DNA from: Mesorhizobium xinjiangense
GTDB lineage: Bacteria; Pseudomonadota; Alphaproteobacteria; Rhizobiales; Rhizobiaceae
DNA length: 64,000 nucleotides
Reading direction: 5' to 3'
NCBI RefSeq assembly: GCF_009749525.1
Contig: NZ_WOAC01000022.1
Location: 1-64,000, forward strand
In this document: positions 59,518-64,000 of the stretch, in pieces
How positions within the stretch are numbered: position 1 is the first letter of the stretch
Layout of the letters: each line of letters starts with the position of its first letter
The notes under the pieces: generated by a model
The model's input: the letters and a program-made list of their open reading frames with translations, nothing else
What the model was told of the DNA's origin: nothing
Database searches by the model: none
Made by a program: the position numbers and the translations under genes

Positions 59518-61671
59518 TCATTGCTCCGCGAACTGGAGGCGGCCCGCTTCGCGGCGCATCTGCAGCCAGCCGATGAGGCCGCGCCGCAGGCGGTCGACCA
59601 ACCGGTCGCGCCGGGTGGGGTTGTGCACCACGTCGGCGCGATAGAAGGACGGGCACAGGACCGCCGCATCGGCGACCTCGCCGCAATTGCCGCAGCCCAC
59701 GCAGCTCTGGTCGATGCTGGCGACCGGATCGTCGCGCAGCGGATCGTCGAGTTTCTTGACCGACAGCGACGGGCAGCCCGAAAGCCGCATGCAGGCGTGA
59801 TCGCCGGTGCACACATCCTCGTCGACGCCGAAGCGCGGCTTGACGACGCGCTCGCCGGCCTTCATCGCCGCCCCGAGCAGCGGCTTTTCGCGGCGCTGGC
59901 GGTTGAGCATGCATTCCGACGAGGCGACGATCACCTTCGGGCCTTTTTCCGGTGTCGTCAGCGCCTCGCGCAGCGTATCGCGCATCTTTCCGACATCGTA
60001 GGTGCGGTCGACCTGGCGCACCCAGTTCACGCCGAGCCCGCGCACGGCCTCGGCGATCGGATGCTTGGTCGATTTCGTCTTGTTGTCGGCGCGCGAGGAC
60101 AGGACGTCCTGCCCGCCGGTGGCGGCGGAATAATAGTTGTCGACGATGACGATGACGCCGTCGTTCTGGTTGAACACGGCGTTGCCGACAGAAGAGGTGA
60201 GGCCGTTGTGCCAGAAGCCGCCGTCGCCGACGAAGGAGATGGAACGCCGGTTGGCGCCGGGGTCGTTGAAGGCGGAAGCCGAGGCCGGGCCGAGCCCGTA
60301 GCCCATCGTTGTGGCGCCGATCTCGAAGGGCGCGTTGATGGAAAACAGGTGGCAGCCGATGTCGGATGCAATGTGGTGCTGGCCGAGTTCCTTTTCCACC
60401 AGCTTGGTCGCGGCGAAGATCGGCCGTTCCGGGCAGCCGGTGCAAAAGCCCGGCGGGCGCACCGGCACGACATTGGCCAGATCGGGGGCGGTCTCGACCG
60501 GTGGCGGCGCGTTCGGGGCCCGGCCCCTGGAGGGCAGCAGGCCGGCGCCGTGCTCCGACAGAAAGGCGCGTATGCCGTCGGTCATCACCTGGCCGGTATA
60601 TTCGCCGGCCATCGGCAACGGCCCCTTGCCGACAAGCCGTGTCCTGGCGCCGGCCTTGTAGAGCATGGAGCCGAAGGCCTGCTCGATATAGTCGGGCTGG
60701 CCTTCCTCGACCATGAGCACGGCGTCCTTGCCGTCGCAGAAGGAAAGGAACTCCTCGCTTATCAGCGGGTAGGTGACATTGAGGACATAGAGCGGCACCT
60801 TCGTATTGCCGTAAATGTCGGCCAGTCCCAGCCGTTGCAGGCTGCGGATGACGGCATTGTACATCCCGCCCTGCAGGACGATGCCGACCTTGGCGCTGTC
60901 CGGGCCGAAGACCTCGTTGAGTCCGTTGTCGCGAATATAGCGGATTGCCGCCGGCAGGCGCTTGTCGATCTTCTCGTGCTCGTGGACGAAGGAAGCCGGG
61001 GGCAGGACGATGCGCTGCGTGTCGCGTCGCGGGTTTTCGACGGCGTCGCGGACGGTCATTGCGGGCGCGACATTGTCCCTGGCGGCAAAGCGCCCGTGCA
61101 CATGGCAGCCGCGAATGCGCACCTGCAGCATCACCGGCGTGTTGGACGCCTCGGACAGCTCGAAACCGTCGCCGACGGCCTTGACGATGGAAGGCAGGTT
61201 GGGGCGCGGATCGAGCAGCCAGATCTGGCTCTTCATGGCGAAGGCATGGCTGCGCTCCTGCATGATGGACGAGCCTTCGCCGTAATCCTCGCCGACGATT
61301 ACCAGCGCGCCGCCTGTCACGCCGCCCGATGCCAGATTGGCCAGGGCGTCGGAGGCGACATTGGTGCCGACGGTCGACTTGAAGGTGACCGCGCCGCGGA
61401 TCGGGTAGTGCACCGAGGCGGCAAGCATGGCGGCAGCCGTCGCTTCCGATGCGCTGGCCTCGAAATGCACGCCGAGCTCGCCGAGGATCTCCTGTGCGTC
61501 GGACAACACGTCCATCAGGTGGCTGATCGGCGCACCCTGATAGCCGCCGACATAGCCCACACCGTTTTCGAGCAGCGCCTTGGTGATGGCGAGAATGCCT
61601 TCGCCGTGGAAGGTATCGCCTGCGCCCATGCGCAGCTTCTCGACCTCTTTAGCGAATGAGCGTTCGGCCAT
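59518..61671 (-). CDS. iorA: indolepyruvate:ferredoxin oxidoreductase alpha subunit
   Basis: The 717-residue protein has the alpha/TPP architecture: an N-terminal pyrimidine-binding domain (GGYQGAPISHLMDVL, FEASASEATAAAMLAAS), a CTGCPER site and the thiamine-diphosphate motif GDGGFWHNGL with NQNDGVIVIVDNYYSAATGG. The C-terminal ferredoxin-like part has cysteines in CTGDHACMRLSGCPSL and CVGCGNCGE. It decarboxylates arylpyruvates and passes electrons through iron-sulfur clusters. The ATG at 61671 begins MAERSFAKEVEKL. It is transcribed behind a MarR gene, with a palindromic operator between them. Confidence 0.92.
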   Translation of the reverse strand: MAERSFAKEVEKLRMGAGDTFHGEGILAITKALLENGVGYVGGYQGAPISHLMDVLSDAQEILGELGVHFEASASEATAAAMLAASVHYPIRGAVTFKSTVGTNVASDALANLASGGVTGGALVIVGEDYGEGSSIMQERSHAFAMKSQIWLLDPRPNLPSIVKAVGDGFELSEASNTPVMLQVRIRGCHVHGRFAARDNVAPAMTVRDAVENPRRDTQRIVLPPASFVHEHEKIDKRLPAAIRYIRDNGLNEVFGPDSAKVGIVLQGGMYNAVIRSLQRLGLADIYGNTKVPLYVLNVTYPLISEEFLSFCDGKDAVLMVEEGQPDYIEQAFGSMLYKAGARTRLVGKGPLPMAGEYTGQVMTDGIRAFLSEHGAGLLPSRGRAPNAPPPVETAPDLANVVPVRPPGFCTGCPERPIFAATKLVEKELGQHHIASDIGCHLFSINAPFEIGATTMGYGLGPASASAFNDPGANRRSISFVGDGGFWHNGLTSSVGNAVFNQNDGVIVIVDNYYSAATGGQDVLSSRADNKTKSTKHPIAEAVRGLGVNWVRQVDRTYDVGKMRDTLREALTTPEKGPKVIVASSECMLNRQRREKPLLGAAMKAGERVVKPRFGVDEDVCTGDHACMRLSGCPSLSVKKLDDPLRDDPVASIDQSCVGCGNCGEVADAAVLCPSFYRADVVHNPTRRDRLVDRLRRGLIGWLQMRREAGRLQFAEQ

Positions 61672-61750
61672 TGCGTTTCGATCCGTCGGTTGCCGTCGCG
61701 CCAACCCGCATAACATTGTCCGCGCGGGCTTGCAGAGCGATCGGTGCCTG

Positions 61751-61776
61751 AAATAATATGCATTTGCATATTATTT
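61751..61776. promoter_or_regulatory. perfect 12-base-arm palindrome, probable MarR operator
   Basis: The arm AAATAATATGCA (61751-61762) is followed by TT and the exact reverse complement (61765-61776). It lies 79 bases upstream of the iorA start and 36 bases after the stop of the MarR gene, in an otherwise GC-rich region. Its size and symmetry are typical of MarR sites. It should control iorAB, probably through the product of 61813-62442. Confidence 0.8.
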
Positions 61777-61812
61777 TGGACGGTTGGCCACGTCAAGCGG
61801 ACTTCGGCGGGT

Positions 61813-62442
61813 TCAGATCTCGTGCTTGCGGATGTTGCGCAGGATCTTCTGCAAGGTGGCGGTGAAGCGCTCGCGTTCCTCGTCGTCGATGCCGACGAAC
61901 ATCGCCTCCGACGAAGCCAGCATCGTCGGCCAGAGCGCGTTGAAGGTGGCGCGCCCGCGCTCGGTGATGAAGATGTTGCGCACCCGGTTGTCGTCCGGGG
62001 CCGCCTGGCGGCGGATCAGTTTTTCCGCCTCCATGGCGTCGAGGACACGACTGAGGGTTGACTGCTCGGTGACCGCATAGACCGAGAGCTCGTTGATCTT
62101 CAGGCCGTCCATGACCGACAGCACCGCAAGCGCACGCATCTTGGGCGTGGTCAGGCCTTCCTCGTTGAGCCGATCGCGCAGCGTCTGGTTGTAGCGCCCC
62201 ATGATGCGGTTCATCAGGTAGGGCGCGAACTGCTGCAGTCCGAGCTCGCCGAGTGTTCGAATGGCGCCAGGCACAGCCGCTTCCGCCGCGGTCCCGGCGC
62301 CCCCGGGTCCGGCGTTGTCGCCGGTCTCGCCGTCGTTCAGCTCGTCTTCGCTGGCCAATGAATCCGCCTCCGCAATCGAACCCGGCCGGTATGTTGGCCG
62401 CCGCTCGTCATCATCGTGTCGATCGGGGAGGCGATGCCGCAC
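61813..62442 (-). CDS. MarR-family transcriptional regulator (second)
   Basis: The protein is up to 209 residues long. The MarR core covers about 65-205: YLMNRIMGRYNQTLRDRLNEE, KMRALAVLSVMDGLKINELS, the recognition helix TEQSTLSRVLDAMEAEKL and the wing DDNRVRNIFITERG. The first 60 residues are acidic and low in complexity and may be partly untranslated; the GTG at 62442 is the longest start and a TTG further in is possible. It lies directly upstream of iorAB and its palindrome. It probably represses them until an aromatic ligand binds. Confidence 0.85.
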   Translation of the reverse strand: MRHRLPDRHDDDERRPTYRPGSIAEADSLASEDELNDGETGDNAGPGGAGTAAEAAVPGAIRTLGELGLQQFAPYLMNRIMGRYNQTLRDRLNEEGLTTPKMRALAVLSVMDGLKINELSVYAVTEQSTLSRVLDAMEAEKLIRRQAAPDDNRVRNIFITERGRATFNALWPTMLASSEAMFVGIDDEERERFTATLQKILRNIRKHEI

Positions 62443-62659
62443 CCCGTTTGTCCTTATACGGACTTATAGATGATATTGCATGGTTTCGCAGGCAAATCAG
62501 CAGCGACGGTCCACCGCGAAGGTCAGAAATCTGTATCGCCCCGATATCCTGCAGAGCGGAATCAAAGAGTTTGGTCGGTTCATCGCAGTTATGAAACGAT
62601 GAACCGATCCGGGACGCCGTTCACGCTATCAGATCGATACCGGTCTTCGGCGACTCTAC
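62443..62659. other. intergenic region, no gene seen
   Basis: The 217 bases between the MarR start and the TonB-receptor stop contain no believable coding frame and no clear terminator or RNA structure. The part next to the MarR gene (about 62450-62490) is AT-richer and probably contains that gene's promoter. Confidence 0.35.
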
Positions 62660-64000
62660 CTAAAAGCGTTGGGAGATGGTGATGCGGAACGCTCGTCCGG
62701 CCTCGGAGTAGCGATCGCGAACATCATCTGATGTGTTGTCCGGCACGTCCAACGCGTTCCAGTACTTCTTGTCCAAGACGTTGAAAACGCCGGCCTGGAT
62801 ACGAAGCCCGTTGAGCTGCTCCGGCTCCCACCAGCCCGTGACGTCGACAATGCCGTATCCGGGCGCCTTGAACCCTCCGTCGCTGACCTTGTCGCGCGCG
62901 GCAGCCATGGTGAGCGAGACGTCGGCACCCCAGTTTTCGGTGTTGTAGCCCAGGCCGACAATGGCCCGCAGTGGCGGGATCGAATTGAGATATTCGTCCG
63001 TGTCCGTGTCTTTGCCGTGCGACCATGCGAATGACCCCCAGGTCCGCCAGTTGGGAGCGAAATTCCAGTAACCGCTCAGTTCCGCACCGTAAATCTGGAC
63101 GCGGTCTCTGTTCTCGTAGCCGATAACGCCACCGATCGGGTACTCCCCACCAGGCGGGGCGATCTGCACCTGATCGATGAAGTTGCGGTAGTAATTGTTG
63201 AACAGGCTGACCGAGGCTCCATATGCCGCTGCCTCGTATCGGGCCCCTAGTTCGAAACCATTGCTGGTCTCCGGGTTCAGGTTAGGGTTGCCGACACGGG
63301 CATACGATCCAGGTTGGCCATAATTCTGGTAAAGTTCGAGTGCCGACGGTGCTCGGAATGCCTGGGCCCACTGAGCGTAGAGTTCCAGATTGTCGGTAGC
63401 CTGCCAAGCGGCCCGCATCTTGCCGGAGACCCTGGCATCGCTGTTTGAGGGGGGCAATGTCCCGTCGAAGTTCGGCCCGCGTTCATACGCTGCAGTCGAA
63501 TTCGGATTGTGTTCGTACCAATCGAAGCGGATTCCCGGCGTCAAAGTGATGTTGTTGGGAAGCGCGATGTCGTCTTCGACAAACATGCCGAAGAAGAGGC
63601 TCTCGACGTCCGGCATGTCGGAGGCGTTGGAGTGCAAGAACTTGCAGGATTGGGGGCCGAAGAAATCCGGGACGGTCGTCCAGTCGACATCGGGGCAGCT
63701 ATCGACGCCCGACGAATACTGATGCGTGTCCTGCCGGTAGATTTCGCTGCCGAAGCGAAGGTTGTGACTAAGCCCCCCGAGCTCCATTTCCTTCGACGTG
63801 TTCCCCGTAACACCGTAGGAGGTTTGTTCAAGCTCGTTGTCGCGCTTGTAGACACCGCTTGGATAACCGTAGAAGAACGGATCGCCCGGGATGATATCGG
63901 CTCTCGAATCCCGGAAACGAAAACCGTCGGTCGTCTTGTTCAGCTGCTGGCGCATCCAGTAGGCCGTGACATGGGCTCTATCGACCCAGTCTGCACCATC
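62660..64000 (-). CDS. TonB-dependent outer-membrane receptor, 5' part outside the window
   Basis: The frame is open through the right edge (the last 15 codons read into the window before the Met at 63955) and ends with the outer-membrane signature FRITISQRF. About 446 residues of beta-barrel are present. They include FVEDDIALPNNITLTPGIRFDWYEHN, YAQWAQAFRAPSALELYQNYG, NPNLNPETSNGFELGARYE and a C-terminal VFNVLDKKYWNALDVP, all standard for TonB receptors. The pattern is closest, in my judgement, to the haem/haemoglobin or siderophore groups. The plug domain and TonB box are not in the window, so the ligand is unknown. Confidence 0.9.
   Translation of the reverse strand, partial: DGADWVDRAHVTAYWMRQQLNKTTDGFRFRDSRADIIPGDPFFYGYPSGVYKRDNELEQTSYGVTGNTSKEMELGGLSHNLRFGSEIYRQDTHQYSSGVDSCPDVDWTTVPDFFGPQSCKFLHSNASDMPDVESLFFGMFVEDDIALPNNITLTPGIRFDWYEHNPNSTAAYERGPNFDGTLPPSNSDARVSGKMRAAWQATDNLELYAQWAQAFRAPSALELYQNYGQPGSYARVGNPNLNPETSNGFELGARYEAAAYGASVSLFNNYYRNFIDQVQIAPPGGEYPIGGVIGYENRDRVQIYGAELSGYWNFAPNWRTWGSFAWSHGKDTDTDEYLNSIPPLRAIVGLGYNTENWGADVSLTMAAARDKVSDGGFKAPGYGIVDVTGWWEPEQLNGLRIQAGVFNVLDKKYWNALDVPDNTSDDVRDRYSEAGRAFRITISQRF

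Noticed and set aside
59521-61659. A 712-codon plus-strand open frame over iorA
   Set aside because: Shadow of iorA; its composition is rich in Ala, Arg, Gly and His without a domain.
1-64000. CRISPR array, tRNA or rRNA genes, phage or transposase genes, toxin-antitoxin pairs
   Set aside because: No spaced short repeats, cloverleaf-like sequences, conserved rRNA segments or recognisable mobile-element proteins were found by eye; a covariance-model scan would be needed to exclude small RNAs.

Overview
The window reads as chromosome or megaplasmid DNA of a high-GC alphaproteobacterium, most likely of the order Hyphomicrobiales (rhizobia and relatives). The grounds are a rhaRSTPQUK plus rhaDI rhamnose locus in the order known from Rhizobium, Frc/Rbs-type sugar ABC systems, TAXI and DctPQM TRAP transporters, many ATGA-type gene overlaps, and two copies of a GC-rich intergenic palindromic element. 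The taxonomic placement is inference. No rRNA, tRNA, CRISPR, integrase or transposase gene was seen.

Layout. (1) 2-1048: the 3' end of an autotransporter gene carrying an in-frame amber codon. (2) 1103-7953: an iclR-hutF-hutG operon (last steps of histidine degradation to glutamate) divergent from a TAXI-type TRAP transporter (binding protein, DUF1850 protein, fused permease). (3) 8198-15399: a phytoene-desaturase-like flavoprotein, a CrtC/AttH-like protein and, convergent, a very large ATPase-cyclase signalling protein. (4) 15520-26616: the full L-rhamnose uptake and catabolism locus with its DeoR regulator; it contains two copies of the palindromic repeat. (5) 26662-33646: a pentitol (probably ribitol) locus: D-ribulokinase, ribitol-type dehydrogenase, ABC transporter and a divergent LacI regulator. 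(6) 33799-39513: a LuxR regulator divergent from a Pot-type ABC transporter and a short-chain dehydrogenase. (7) 39623-57902: two divergent arms of an aromatic-acid/CoA catabolic cluster. The left arm has a Rieske dioxygenase (alpha, beta, reductase), acyl-CoA ligase, thiolase-like protein, DUF35-SDR fusion, a kynurenine-formamidase-like cyclase and an SDR. The right arm has two DctPQM TRAP transporters around MarR, RidA-like, octopine-dehydrogenase-like, 3-hydroxyacyl-CoA-dehydrogenase and Asp/Glu-racemase-like genes. (8) 57963-62442: indolepyruvate:ferredoxin oxidoreductase beta and alpha genes behind another MarR gene, with a perfect palindromic operator. (9) 62660-64000: the C-terminal part of a TonB-dependent receptor.

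How they work together. Regions 2, 4 and 5 are conventional nutrient modules, each with its own transporter and regulator. Regions 7 and 8 look like one functional unit for uptake, CoA activation, ring oxidation, ring opening and carbon-carbon cleavage of an aryl- or indole-acetate-like compound, with arylpyruvate as a second entry point. The set recalls iad-type auxin (indole-3-acetic acid) degradation loci, but the substrate is inference.

Most unusual points. The thiolase-like protein lacks both the nucleophilic Cys and the GHP-type His, and it is encoded next to a DUF35 domain fused to an SDR fold without the cofactor Gly motif or the catalytic Tyr/Lys. The RidA-like and racemase-like proteins of the same cluster have also lost their canonical catalytic residues. 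The large cyclase keeps its metal and transition-state residues but not the usual base-specifying pair.
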